Assembly (NCBI RefSeq): GCF_001403875.1
Contig: NZ_LN884297.1
Location: 186,001-250,000, forward strand
DNA from: Paenibacillus ihumii
GTDB lineage: Bacteria > Bacillota > Bacilli > Paenibacillales > Paenibacillaceae
DNA: 64,000 nt
Reading direction: 5' to 3'
The notes under the pieces are model-generated. The model was not told the DNA's origin. It searched no databases and worked only from the letters and a program-made list of their open reading frames with translations. This document shows, in pieces, positions 27,928-36,855 of the stretch (position 1 is the first letter of the stretch; each line of letters starts with the position of its first letter). A program made the translations under genes and the position numbers.

Positions 27928-28851
27928 ATGCATACCGTATGGAAGGGCGCAATCAGCTTCGGGCTTGTGCACGTCCCCGTCAAAATGTTCTCCGCTACGG
28001 AAGACAAAGACATTTCCATGAAATACATCCATACCGCCTGCGGCAGCCCGATTTCTTATGTAAGGCGTTGTCCGACCTGCGATAAGGATACGTCCTGGGA
28101 GGAGATTTCACGGGGGTATGAGTATGAGAAAGGCAAATACGTCCTGTTCGAAAAAGAGGAGCTGGATCAGCTGTCGGCCCAAACCGAGAAAACGATCACC
28201 ATTCTGGATTTCGTGGATTTGACTGAAATCGATCCGATCTATTTTCAGAAAACATATTATCTCTCACCTGACCAGGCAGGATCGAACGCCTACCAGCTGC
28301 TGCTGGAAGCGATGCGCCAGTCCGGCAAAATCGGCATCGCCAAGATCGCGATCCGCTCCAAGAGCAGCCTCGCGGCCATCCGCGTTATGGAGGGCTGTCT
28401 GGCCGTGGAGACGATCTTCTATCCCGATGAAATCAGGCCGATCGCACAGGTGCCGAATCTGCCGGAAAACATCAATGTAAACGATAAGGAGCTGTCTATG
28501 GCCAAGCTGCTGATCGAACAGCTCTCCACACCGTTCGAACCGGGAAAATATTCCGACGATTACCGCGAATCCCTGCTGCATCTTATCGAGCAGAAGATTG
28601 CCGGCGAGGAGATCAGTCTGGCTCCAGCCAAGCCTCAGAACAATGTCATCGACCTGATGGCGGCCCTGCAGGCCAGCATCGAGGCCGTGAAGCCTGTCGT
28701 TACCGATCCCGGCCCTGCCAAGCGCACGCGTAAAACGACGGCCAAGAAGCCGGAGGCCGGAACAGGCGCTCAAGATGCTCCTGCTGCAGGCGAAGGCACG
28801 CCTAAGCCGAAGAAGCGCGCATCCAGCAAAGCGAAGAAAACTATCTCCTGA
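27928..28851 (+). CDS. ku: Ku protein of bacterial non-homologous end joining
   Basis: Bacterial Ku forms a ring on broken DNA ends and recruits LigD. The 307-aa protein starts with the family-typical MHTVWKGAISFGLVHVPVKM and continues through the core Ku beta-barrel to about residue 250. The C-terminal tail is Lys/Ala/Pro-rich (about residues 265-307), as in other Ku proteins that bind DNA and LigD. The reading frame opens at 27901, but ATG 27928 has a GAAAGGAG site nine bases upstream. LigD ligase and polymerase genes lie just to the right. Confidence 0.95.
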   Translation: MHTVWKGAISFGLVHVPVKMFSATEDKDISMKYIHTACGSPISYVRRCPTCDKDTSWEEISRGYEYEKGKYVLFEKEELDQLSAQTEKTITILDFVDLTEIDPIYFQKTYYLSPDQAGSNAYQLLLEAMRQSGKIGIAKIAIRSKSSLAAIRVMEGCLAVETIFYPDEIRPIAQVPNLPENINVNDKELSMAKLLIEQLSTPFEPGKYSDDYRESLLHLIEQKIAGEEISLAPAKPQNNVIDLMAALQASIEAVKPVVTDPGPAKRTRKTTAKKPEAGTGAQDAPAAGEGTPKPKKRASSKAKKTIS

Positions 28852-28879
28852 GGGCAGCCCGGTCTTTTTAGCACAGGTC

Positions 28880-28909
28880 GCACCGCGCGCAGCTCCCAGC
28901 GCGCGGTGC
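28880..28909. terminator. GC-rich hairpin between convergent ku and ligase genes
   Basis: GCACCGCGCGC and GCGCGCGGTGC are exact 11-bp arms around an eight-base loop. It lies in the 92-base gap between the two convergent stop codons. There is no U tract on either strand, so it may be a weak or factor-assisted bidirectional terminator. Confidence 0.6.
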
Positions 28910-28943
28910 TTCGCTGCATGACGGCGGTCGGTCGACCACAGGG

Positions 28944-29894
28944 TTAGATGCTCTGCGTAACCGTACAGCTCTCCGGCGGCATGTCCGCCATTCCCTGCAA
29001 TACGGGATGGCGCATCGTTCCGCCGGGAGTCCACTCCATGAACTGCACCTTCACCGTAAGCAGCGGCCGGGTCCAAACCGCTCCCTTGATGCGCTGCGGA
29101 ATATTGTGAAAGGTTCGCTCCCTTACCGTCAGAGCGGATATTTGCTGTGCAAGGCTGCGCCAGGCCTCCTGATTCAGCTTGCCGCTGCCCGTATGCCCGA
29201 TATACACGAAACGCCCTTCCTCATCATACAATCCGAGCAGCAGGGCATTCATGACGCCGCCTTCCCGATAGGTTACACCGCCGATCACCGCATATAAATC
29301 ATAGCCGAGCTTCAGCTTCTGCCAGCGCCCGTCTTTGCCGCCAACAGCATAAAGGCTGTCAAGCCGCTTGCTGACGACTCCTTCCCAGCCCCGCTCCTTC
29401 ATGACTGTGAACAGCCGCTCTCCGTCGGTATAGCTGGGAACGAGCTGAATTTGGGCGCTCGGGATCAGAATTTCCTGCAGCAGCTCCTGCCGCTCGGCAA
29501 GAGGACGTCCCGTGACCCATTCCCCGTTATAAAACAGCACGTCAAAAATCATATGTATCGCAGGGATCTGCTTGACGGCGAAACGAATTTCCGTTTCCCG
29601 CCGCAGGCTGTCCCGCTTCATAATTTCGTGGAAGGACGGCCGGTCACCGGCAAGCGCAATCATCTCTCCGTCAAGAATGACAGATTCCGCCCGGCAATAA
29701 GAGGAGACGTCCATAAATTCCGGATACTGCCGACTTCGCTCGTTGCCCTTGCGGTTAATCAGCCGAGTCCCGTTTCCATCATAATAAGTGAGTAATCGCA
29801 CCCCGTCCCATTTAACCTGCGCAATCCATTCCGGCCCCGCTGGAAGCACTTCAGTACGGATCGGCTCAAAGGGGACTACCGGCTTCAGCTCCAT
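28944..29894 (-). CDS. ATP-dependent DNA ligase, LigD ligase-domain protein
   Basis: A 316-aa ATP-dependent DNA ligase of the LigD type. The adenylation motif KWDGVR gives the nucleotidyl Lys near residue 28, with downstream motifs LDGEMIAL, the FDVLFYNGEW strand, GWEGVVSKR and WQKLKLGYD. The C-terminal third is the OB-fold. Only the ligase domain is present; the polymerase domain is a separate gene at 30618. GGAGGAATG precedes the ATG. It would seal breaks held by Ku. In Bacillus the two domains are fused, so this split is unusual but known in some Firmicutes. Confidence 0.92.
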   Translation of the reverse strand: MELKPVVPFEPIRTEVLPAGPEWIAQVKWDGVRLLTYYDGNGTRLINRKGNERSRQYPEFMDVSSYCRAESVILDGEMIALAGDRPSFHEIMKRDSLRRETEIRFAVKQIPAIHMIFDVLFYNGEWVTGRPLAERQELLQEILIPSAQIQLVPSYTDGERLFTVMKERGWEGVVSKRLDSLYAVGGKDGRWQKLKLGYDLYAVIGGVTYREGGVMNALLLGLYDEEGRFVYIGHTGSGKLNQEAWRSLAQQISALTVRERTFHNIPQRIKGAVWTRPLLTVKVQFMEWTPGGTMRHPVLQGMADMPPESCTVTQSI

Positions 29895-30617
29895 CTTTCC
29901 ATTCCTCCTGCCTTTGCTTGTTCCTCCAGCTTGGCGCCGAAGCCAGCCTGGCCCTAAATACGCCGTTTATGTGCGCATCCATTTAATGTACATGCAGACC
30001 GATATACGGAACTTACGCGTATCTTCGGATCAGCATACGGCGTTTATGCGTATCCTCCGAACAGCATGCACTGTTTACGTGTATCCTTCGGACCGGCATA
30101 CTGGGCTTGCATTGATCTTCGGATCGGCATACTGGGCTTGAGTCTAACTTCGGACCGTCATACGCATATCTTCCAACCTAAGACCGAGCTTACACATATC
30201 TTCCAGCCTTCATCCGCACTTACACGTAGCTTCCGACCTGCATACCACGTTTGCGTTGTATCTTGAAACCAGCAGAAGCTGTTTACAGGTATCTTTCACC
30301 AAGTTTGCCCATGCCGGGTTACTTCCATTCTATGTACAGGAAACAGCTTCTATAGCGGTGTTAAGTTTATTCAAAATGGGTAAGCCTAGAAACAAGCGCA
30401 GTCATACTTTTTATGAGCAACAGATCGAACAGATCGAACAGATCGAACCCATCGAACAAGTTACACAGGTCGAACAGAACAGTACAAATACAGTCAAATA
30501 CAGTACAAACCGAACCAACCGGACTGACTAACTAAGCAGACTGAACTGACTGAACTGGCCGCACTGAAAAGTCCAAGGCAAGCCAGAGAAATCTATATCA
30601 AGACAAGGAGCATGTCC
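29895..30617. repeat. Repeat-rich gap between the divergent ligase and LigD polymerase genes
   Basis: 723 bases with no supported gene. From about 29950 to 30300 there are degenerate units of roughly 30-35 bases built on CGGACCGGCATACTGGGCTTG and GTTTATGCGTATC motifs. From about 30420 to 30560 a short tandem array of AGATCGAAC (9-10-base units) is followed by a run of GAACTGACT-like units. Reading frames here are products of the repeats. The polymerase promoter must lie within it. Confidence 0.7.
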
Positions 30618-31502
30618 ATGTCCAGAACGCTGAAAGGCACGATCCTCGTCGATGGCGAGGAAGTCACCATCTCCAACCCCGATAAGCTGCTGTGGCCGGA
30701 GGCCGGAATTACGAAGAAGCTGTATTTGGAGAAGCTCGCTGAAATTTCCCCCTACCTGCTGCGTTACTGCCGAAACCGTCTACTTACCACCATCCGGTAT
30801 CCGGACGGGGTGGGGCGCAAATTTTTCTATCAGAAAAATGCCCCTGAACCGCTGCCGTCATTCGTCCGCACCTCCATGCATGAGGGGGTCGACTACGTCG
30901 TGCTTGACAGCCTGCCGGTGCTGCTGTGGCTCGGCAATCTGGCATGCATCGAATTCCATCCATCGCTCCATTACGTGCAAGAACAGCTGCCATGCGAATG
31001 GATGATCGATCTGGATCCCTCGCAGGATGAGGAGCCTCGCATTATGGAGGCCGCCGCCTACGTCGGGGATATTCTGTCCTCCCTGGGACTGGAGTCGGTG
31101 CCGAAAACCTCCGGGGCAACGGGCGTGCAAATCATCGTGCCGATCGAATACGGCGTTACGTTTGACGAGCTGCGGCTGATCGGGCATTTCGTAGCCCGTT
31201 ATGCCACGGAGAAGTACCCCAAGCTGTTCACCATCGAACGGCTCAAAAAAGATCGCGGCGACAAAATTTATTTCGACTACCTGCAGCATTATGCCGGAAA
31301 GACGCTGGCTGCGCCCTACACGCCCCGGGCCCGCCCTGCTGCCAGCGTGTCGACGCCGTTAACCTGGGACGAGGTGCGCAGCAACCCGCTGCCCTCCGAC
31401 TTCAACCTGCTCAACATCGGAGAGCGACTGAAGCAGAAGGGCGATTTGCTTGCAAACGTTCCGCCGCAGTCCGTCAAGCTCATTCTGCAGCATTTGAAGT
31501 AA
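30618..31502 (+). CDS. LigD-type NHEJ polymerase (AEP/primase-like domain)
   Basis: A 294-aa stand-alone LigD polymerase domain that would fill gaps at Ku-held breaks, preferring ribonucleotides. Visible family motifs are the NPDKLLWPEAGITK N-terminus, the metal-binding DLDP (near residue 132), the SGATGVQI strand and the YFDYLQH motif. ATG 30618 is chosen over ATG 30612 because AAGGAG at 30605-30610 is seven bases upstream of it. The partner ligase is divergent at 28944-29894. Confidence 0.93.
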   Translation: MSRTLKGTILVDGEEVTISNPDKLLWPEAGITKKLYLEKLAEISPYLLRYCRNRLLTTIRYPDGVGRKFFYQKNAPEPLPSFVRTSMHEGVDYVVLDSLPVLLWLGNLACIEFHPSLHYVQEQLPCEWMIDLDPSQDEEPRIMEAAAYVGDILSSLGLESVPKTSGATGVQIIVPIEYGVTFDELRLIGHFVARYATEKYPKLFTIERLKKDRGDKIYFDYLQHYAGKTLAAPYTPRARPAASVSTPLTWDEVRSNPLPSDFNLLNIGERLKQKGDLLANVPPQSVKLILQHLK

Positions 31503-31524
31503 ATCCCAGCTTGCTGCAAAACCA

Positions 31525-32955
31525 TCAGAGCAGCGGGGAGAGCAGCCGGCACAGAAGCTCCAGCCCTTTCTGCAGCTTCGTACGGCGGGAAAAGGCCTTC
31601 AGCTCGATCTCCCGGCTCTCTCCCAGATCCTTTAAGAAATCCTCGCATAAGTGCTGGATCGGCGCTTCATCAAACAGAATCGCCGTCATTTCGAAATTGC
31701 AGAAGAAGCTGCGCATATCCATGTTCGCCGTGCCGACCGAGGCCAGCAAGTCGTCTATGATCATGACCTTGGCGTGGATGAACCCCTTCTGGTATTGATA
31801 GAATTTCACACCGGATTGAAGCAGCTCCTCTACATAGGATAGCGAAGCATACTTCACGATCCGGCCGTCAGACTTGTAGGGAATAATGATTTTGACGTCA
31901 ACCCCGCTGACGGCAGCTGTCTTGATCGCATTGTAGATGCTGGGATCAGGAATGAAGTACGGCGAAGTAATCCAAATGCGGCGCTTGGCGACGGCAATCG
32001 CCCCGAAGCACATCTCCTGAATCGCATCCCAATGCTGGTCGGGACCGCTGGTAAGTACCTGCACCTGCTCGCGGCCCTGGCAGTGATGCACGGGATACAG
32101 CTCAGGATGATTGATCCGCTGGCCCGAAGCGAGACGCCAATCTCCCAGGAAAGCATTTTGCAGAAAATACACCGCGTCCCCGCTAACCTGCAGATGCGTA
32201 TCGCGCCAATAGCCCAGCTTCCCGTCCAGCCCCAGGTATTCATCCCCTACATTAAGTCCTCCGACAAAGCCCACCGTTCCGTCGACTACGAGTATTTTCC
32301 GATGATTGCGATAGTTTACCCTCCGGTCAAATGTGGCGAGTAGCGCCGGCAGGAAGAAATATACCTCAACTCCGCCATCCCGAAGCTCTTGTACGAATGA
32401 GTTTTTTAATTGGTAGCTGCCGAGTCCGTCGCAGATTAGCCTGACCTTCACGCCCTCCTGCGCCTTTCGGAGCATGACCCTTTGGAAGCTGTATCCTATC
32501 CCATCCGCACGAAAAATATAAGATTCCATATGTATATGATCCTTCGCTCGCTCCATCGCCTCCAGCATCGCCGTAAAAGTCTTCTCCCCGTCCGTCAGCA
32601 CCATCGTCTCATTGCAGCCCGTAACCGGGCTTTCCGAAATATGGGTAAGCAGGCCGAATAATCTCTCCTGATGACGGTATTCCGGATTATTCATCTGGTC
32701 GATGCTGTCTATAATGGCCGCCTGCTGCCACAGCCGGGAACGTATTTCCTGAAACACCCTGGAACCCCGGCGCCGCAGCTTCCGCCGCTTCTTATAGTCC
32801 TGGGCCACGAAATAATACAGAATGAAGCCGATAACCGGAAAGAGGAACAGAATAAGCATCCAGGCCACGGCCTTGCCCGGATTGCGGAATTCCAGAATCA
32901 GAATCGTAGCGATTTGAAAAATAAATGCGAGCAATATTAGCACCAGCCACCACAT
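31525..32955 (-). CDS. cls: Cardiolipin synthase (phospholipase D family)
   Basis: A 476-aa membrane enzyme that joins two phosphatidylglycerols into cardiolipin. Two N-terminal transmembrane helices (about residues 3-25 and 32-51) are followed by two HKD phosphotransferase motifs: HRKILVVDG (His218) and HAKVMIID (His394), both intact. Start: ATG 32955 is eight bases after GGAAGG; an upstream in-frame GTG (32964) is too close to the site. It is convergent with the LigD polymerase gene, with 22 bases between stops. Confidence 0.93.
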   Translation of the reverse strand: MWWLVLILLAFIFQIATILILEFRNPGKAVAWMLILFLFPVIGFILYYFVAQDYKKRRKLRRRGSRVFQEIRSRLWQQAAIIDSIDQMNNPEYRHQERLFGLLTHISESPVTGCNETMVLTDGEKTFTAMLEAMERAKDHIHMESYIFRADGIGYSFQRVMLRKAQEGVKVRLICDGLGSYQLKNSFVQELRDGGVEVYFFLPALLATFDRRVNYRNHRKILVVDGTVGFVGGLNVGDEYLGLDGKLGYWRDTHLQVSGDAVYFLQNAFLGDWRLASGQRINHPELYPVHHCQGREQVQVLTSGPDQHWDAIQEMCFGAIAVAKRRIWITSPYFIPDPSIYNAIKTAAVSGVDVKIIIPYKSDGRIVKYASLSYVEELLQSGVKFYQYQKGFIHAKVMIIDDLLASVGTANMDMRSFFCNFEMTAILFDEAPIQHLCEDFLKDLGESREIELKAFSRRTKLQKGLELLCRLLSPLL

Positions 32956-33119
32956 GGACCTCACCTTCCTCCACTCAGCATTAGCCAGGACATTCCCAAT
33001 TTATTCATATCATTTATACCGTGAACTATATGAGACAAGATGACTTTTTTGACATGTTTTAAGAGACGGGAGAATAGATACAGTAATAGAAGCTATCAAA
33101 TATACGGGAAGGAGATGCC

Positions 33120-34097
33120 ATGAGAAGTGCTAGTTTATCCCGCCGCATGACGCTGCTCGTTCTCCGGGAAGCCAATCAGCCCGTCAAGCAAATCCAGGTA
33201 TCGAAACCGTTCGTCATTGCCGTGCCCATCGTCGCCCTGCTATCCATTTCCGGCCTGATTGTCAGCTTGCAGATGCAGTCAGAGAACACCATTTCGCGCC
33301 TGGAGGATACGCTAAAGCTGCAGAACCTTAAATTCGAAGCCGTCGTCACGGACAAGAATGAAGCGATCGAGCGGCTGCAGAGCCAGGTCATCACGCTATC
33401 CGGGCAGTCCAAGGAATTGATGGACCGCATGGAGCGGGTAAGCGAGCTGGAAGCCGAGCTGCAACAATTTATAGATAAATACGGGAGCCCGGGCGATGCC
33501 GGCAAGCTGTCCTCCCTCTCCAGCCTGTCCTGGGACGATTCGCTGGGAAGAGGCGGAGAGTTCATAGCCGTATATGATCAGGAAATTGAAGAATTGGCTC
33601 AGGAGACAAGCGACGATTTCCTGGAAATTAGCGCGATGCTTGATGAAATCGAGAAGAATGTGCCCGCAACGCTGCAGAAGGCCAAGCAGACCCAGTATTC
33701 CATCTCGGGAACTCCCTCGGAATGGCCAACGCTGTCCACCCGCCTGACGTCGAACTTTGGATATAGAACCGATCCGTTTACAAGGAAGGCTGCTTTTCAT
33801 GCCGGAATAGACATTGCCGGCAAGATCGGCGACCCTGTGTATGCCGCGGCAGCCGGCAAAATCATCGCAGCGGAGAGCAACCGCTCCCGCGGCAAATACA
33901 TTATAATTCAACATCCGAACGGACTGCAAAGCTGGTATATGCATCTCAGCGAGCTCAAGGTCTCCGAGGGAGATGCCGTCAAGAAGGGGCAGACCATTGC
34001 AACTCTGGGCAATACCGGCAGGAGTACGGGACCCCATTTGCATTTCGAGATCGTCAAGGGGGACAAGAAGGTCAATCCGCTTTCCTATTTGCAATAA
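33120..34097 (+). CDS. M23 family metallopeptidase, second copy of the bactofilin-linked type
   Basis: A 325-aa membrane-anchored murein endopeptidase. A cytoplasmic stub is followed by one transmembrane helix (about residues 30-50), a coiled coil (about 55-195) and an M23 domain with His227/Asp231 (HAGID) and His306/His308 (HLHF) intact. The same layout and ordering as at 22807-24242 mark the two as paralogous modules. AAGGAG precedes the ATG. A bactofilin gene follows after 30 bases with its own ribosome binding site. Confidence 0.92.
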   Translation: MRSASLSRRMTLLVLREANQPVKQIQVSKPFVIAVPIVALLSISGLIVSLQMQSENTISRLEDTLKLQNLKFEAVVTDKNEAIERLQSQVITLSGQSKELMDRMERVSELEAELQQFIDKYGSPGDAGKLSSLSSLSWDDSLGRGGEFIAVYDQEIEELAQETSDDFLEISAMLDEIEKNVPATLQKAKQTQYSISGTPSEWPTLSTRLTSNFGYRTDPFTRKAAFHAGIDIAGKIGDPVYAAAAGKIIAAESNRSRGKYIIIQHPNGLQSWYMHLSELKVSEGDAVKKGQTIATLGNTGRSTGPHLHFEIVKGDKKVNPLSYLQ

Positions 34098-34127
34098 TAT
34101 ATCCCATTCATGAACGGAGGGTAAAAT

Positions 34128-34544
34128 ATGTTGAAGGATCATAAAAAAGCGTCGGGATGGCAAGGTACTCTGATCGGGCAAGGCAGCGTTGCCGAGGGCA
34201 AGCTGGAATGCGAAGCCGGCCTCAGGATCGAAGGTTCGTTCCGCGGGGAAATCCACTGCCAGGGCCAGGTGATCATAGGCGAGACCGGGGAGGCGCATTC
34301 CAATATCCATGGCGCGGACATTATCGTGGCCGGCAAGGTCGTCGGGGATATCGCTTCGCAAGGACGGCTGACGATAACGAGCAGCGGGCTGGTGGAAGGC
34401 AACGTCCATGTAGCCAAGCTGGTGATCGTGGAAGGCGGGCTGCTCAACGGTGCCAGCAAAATGGAAAAGCCAGCCCCCGTATCGCTCCCTGCTGCCGATT
34501 CCAATAAGAAGGCTAAAAAGGCAAGACAGCCCGAAGCAGGGTAA
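34128..34544 (+). CDS. Bactofilin, second copy
   Basis: A 138-aa bactofilin. The beta-helix core (about residues 14-112) shows LRIEGSFRGEIHCQGQVII-type repeats; the C-terminus is Lys-rich (KKAKKARQ) rather than Ser/Ala-rich as in the copy at 23829. CGGAGGG precedes the ATG. It forms a unit with the M23 gene upstream. The final codons and stop lie inside the terminator stem-loop. Confidence 0.92.
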   Translation: MLKDHKKASGWQGTLIGQGSVAEGKLECEAGLRIEGSFRGEIHCQGQVIIGETGEAHSNIHGADIIVAGKVVGDIASQGRLTITSSGLVEGNVHVAKLVIVEGGLLNGASKMEKPAPVSLPAADSNKKAKKARQPEAG

Positions 34545-34568
34545 CCCCCGCTTTGGGCTGTCTTTTCA
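34523..34568 (+). terminator. Terminator folding over the bactofilin stop codon
   Basis: AAGACAGCCC (34523-34532) pairs exactly with GGGCTGTCTT (34555-34564), followed by TT. Inner pairing (AAGC/GCTT and GGG/CCC) extends the stem. The left arm is within the last codons of the bactofilin gene, and the TAA stop (34542-34544) is in the loop. Translating ribosomes could therefore influence termination. Confidence 0.85.
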
Positions 34569-34594
34569 CCGGTAAATCTATAGATTGATTAGAA

Positions 34595-36772
34595 TTATGC
34601 CTCGGCTGGTGCCATGCTCGCTTCATTCCGGTTCTCGCGCCGCAGGAAGTACAGCAGGGTGAGGATCAGGAACACGGCGCCAAAGCCAGCCAGTATGCCG
34701 ATATTCTGCCAGGCAATGCCGAAATCTCCGCTGGAAATGACCGCTTTGTAGCCGATAACGCTATAGGTCATTGGCAGGAGCGGATTCAGGACCTTCATCC
34801 AATCCGGAATCAGCTCAAGCGGGAATGTGCCCGCACTGGTTGTCAGCTGGAAGATCAGAATAAGAATCGCCAGGAAGCGTCCCGGATTATCCAGCCAGGT
34901 GACCAGGGCCTGAATAATGAACATGAAGCATAGGCTGGTCACGAAGGTAAAGAGATAGAACATCGGTACGCTGTGCACTTCCAGCTTCAGCACGTAAAGG
35001 ACGAGTGCGGCGGACAGAATCGACTGGACCAAGCTCATGCCTGTGAAGGCGAGAGCCCGGCTCACAAAGCGGTTCCACCCGGTGGCCTCGGCCACGGATG
35101 AGCCTCTGACCGGCACGACAAGCGTGGAGATCAACGCTCCGACGAACAAGCCGAGCGACAGGAAGTACGGGGAGAAGCCGGTACCGTAGTTCGGAACCTC
35201 ATTGATTTTATGCTCCTCGACTTCGATCGGCTGCGCGTACATGCTGACCAGCTCATCGCTTTTCTTCACGCCGGACGTTTGCTCTGCGGCTTCGTTCAGC
35301 TTGCTCGCCAGCTCCTCGGAGCCGGAGGCCAGCTTATCCATGCCGTCCTTAAGCTCGCCTGCGCCGCCAGCCAGCTGCTTCGAGCCGTTTGCGATCGTGC
35401 TGACGCCGCCGGTCAATTGGCCTACGCCACCCTGCAGCTGCTCGGCACCTCCGCTCAGCTGCGCCGCGCCGCTTGCCAAGCTCTGGCCGCCAGCCGCCGC
35501 CTCCGACAGCTTCGCGCCGAACTGCTGCAGCCCGCTCGCCAGCTGCTCTTGTCCGCCAATCAGCTGGCCTGCGCCCTGCGCAAGCTGCTGCTGGCCTTGC
35601 ACCAGCTGCTCGCTGCCCTGCAGCAGCTGTCCATGGGCGCCGTGCAATTCACGCGCGCCTTTCAGCAGCTCCTGCTGGCCGGCGGCGACCTGCTCGCTGC
35701 CTTCGGCTACCGCTTTGCTCGCGGCGAGCAGCTTCTGTACCTCCGGATTGGCAGCCAGCTCCGAATTCGCCTTCGTCAGCTGCTCAAGACCGTGCGCTAC
35801 GCCTTTGGCGCCTTCGGCCACTTGGCCGCTGCCCTGAAGCGAGGCCTCGAGCCCTGTCTGCAGCTTCGCGCTGCCCTGCTCGGCAGCGGTCAGGCCGGCT
35901 TGCAGCTTCTCGGCCCCCTGCAGCGAAGCCTGCAGGCCGGTATGAAGCTGCACTCCGCCTTCATGCGCCTGGACAGCGCCGTCCTCCAGCTGCTTCTGCG
36001 CAGCAGACAGCTGGTTCAGGCCGCTGGCGAGGCTGGAGGCTCCGCCTTTAAGCTCCTTAGCCCCCTGGCTAAGAGTGGCGATGCCCTCCGCCAGAGGCGA
36101 CACGCCGCTTTGCAGCTTGTTCGTGCCTTCGACCAGCTTGGCCAGGTTCTCTTTCAGCTTCAGAGCTCCTTCATCCAGCTGCACGGCGCCGTCGCTGATT
36201 GTGCTGGCTCCGGAGCCGGCGTCGCTTAAACCGCCGGAAATTTTCTCAACCTGTTCAAACAGGGTTTCCGTATAAGCTTCAGTTACTTTAGCCGATACCT
36301 TAGCTTTAATTTCCTTTACAGCGGTTCCGCCGATTTGCGAAGCCAGGAAGTTATAGCCTTCGTTCGGCTCGAACACGAGCTTGGCGGGCTGCGGCTGCTC
36401 ATCCATCAACGTGGTCGCCTTGGACGAGAAGTCTTCAGGAATAACGATCTTCATGTAATACTCGTCGTTCTTCATCCCTCTGTCCGCTTCTTCCCGGGTG
36501 ACGAACCTCCAGGAGAAGTCGTCGTTCTTCTTCAGCTCGTCGACCAAATCCTGGCCGGCCTGCAGCGACTTTCCTTCATATTCGGCACCGATATCTTCAT
36601 TAACTACAGCAACGGGCAGCTCATTCATTTTACCGTAAGGATCCCAGAATGCCGTCAGGAACATTCCACTGTACAGCACAGGGATGAACAGGACGACCAA
36701 AATGGGGATAATCACTTTTGGCTTTTTGAAAGAAGCTCCCAAATCCTTAAAAAACACCGACATTGATTTCAT
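34595..36772 (-). CDS. yhgE: YhgE/Pip family membrane protein
   Basis: A 725-aa membrane protein of the YhgE/Pip family (B. subtilis YhgE; related to phage-receptor and ESX-associated proteins). One transmembrane helix near residues 20-42 leads into a long extracellular region; residues about 185-500 are a chain of short Leu/Gly/Ser-rich repeats (forms such as LASGLNQLSAAQKQLEDGA), predicted to be coiled coil; then about five transmembrane helices (about 545-715). The start is ATG 36772 after AAAGGAGAG. It follows a TetR regulator by 83 bases, the same arrangement as yhgD-yhgE in Bacillus, so it is probably controlled by it. Molecular function is unknown. Confidence 0.88.
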   Translation of the reverse strand: MKSMSVFFKDLGASFKKPKVIIPILVVLFIPVLYSGMFLTAFWDPYGKMNELPVAVVNEDIGAEYEGKSLQAGQDLVDELKKNDDFSWRFVTREEADRGMKNDEYYMKIVIPEDFSSKATTLMDEQPQPAKLVFEPNEGYNFLASQIGGTAVKEIKAKVSAKVTEAYTETLFEQVEKISGGLSDAGSGASTISDGAVQLDEGALKLKENLAKLVEGTNKLQSGVSPLAEGIATLSQGAKELKGGASSLASGLNQLSAAQKQLEDGAVQAHEGGVQLHTGLQASLQGAEKLQAGLTAAEQGSAKLQTGLEASLQGSGQVAEGAKGVAHGLEQLTKANSELAANPEVQKLLAASKAVAEGSEQVAAGQQELLKGARELHGAHGQLLQGSEQLVQGQQQLAQGAGQLIGGQEQLASGLQQFGAKLSEAAAGGQSLASGAAQLSGGAEQLQGGVGQLTGGVSTIANGSKQLAGGAGELKDGMDKLASGSEELASKLNEAAEQTSGVKKSDELVSMYAQPIEVEEHKINEVPNYGTGFSPYFLSLGLFVGALISTLVVPVRGSSVAEATGWNRFVSRALAFTGMSLVQSILSAALVLYVLKLEVHSVPMFYLFTFVTSLCFMFIIQALVTWLDNPGRFLAILILIFQLTTSAGTFPLELIPDWMKVLNPLLPMTYSVIGYKAVISSGDFGIAWQNIGILAGFGAVFLILTLLYFLRRENRNEASMAPAEA

Positions 36773-36855
36773 TAAGCTTCTCTCCTTTGATGTCTCTATA
36801 TCTATTTATCTATATATGTTGGTTTCTGAGTTCTTCTCTCTCTACTTCTAGGCAC

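Noticed and set aside
30256-30531. A 91-codon frame ending in Glu/Gln/Ile repeats
   Set aside because: Its second half is produced by the AGATCGAAC tandem repeat; it has no ribosome binding site and no domain.
35202-36229. Plus-strand frames of 190-340 codons opposite yhgE
   Set aside because: They are antisense to the repeat region of YhgE; the repetition of that gene keeps the opposite frames open.
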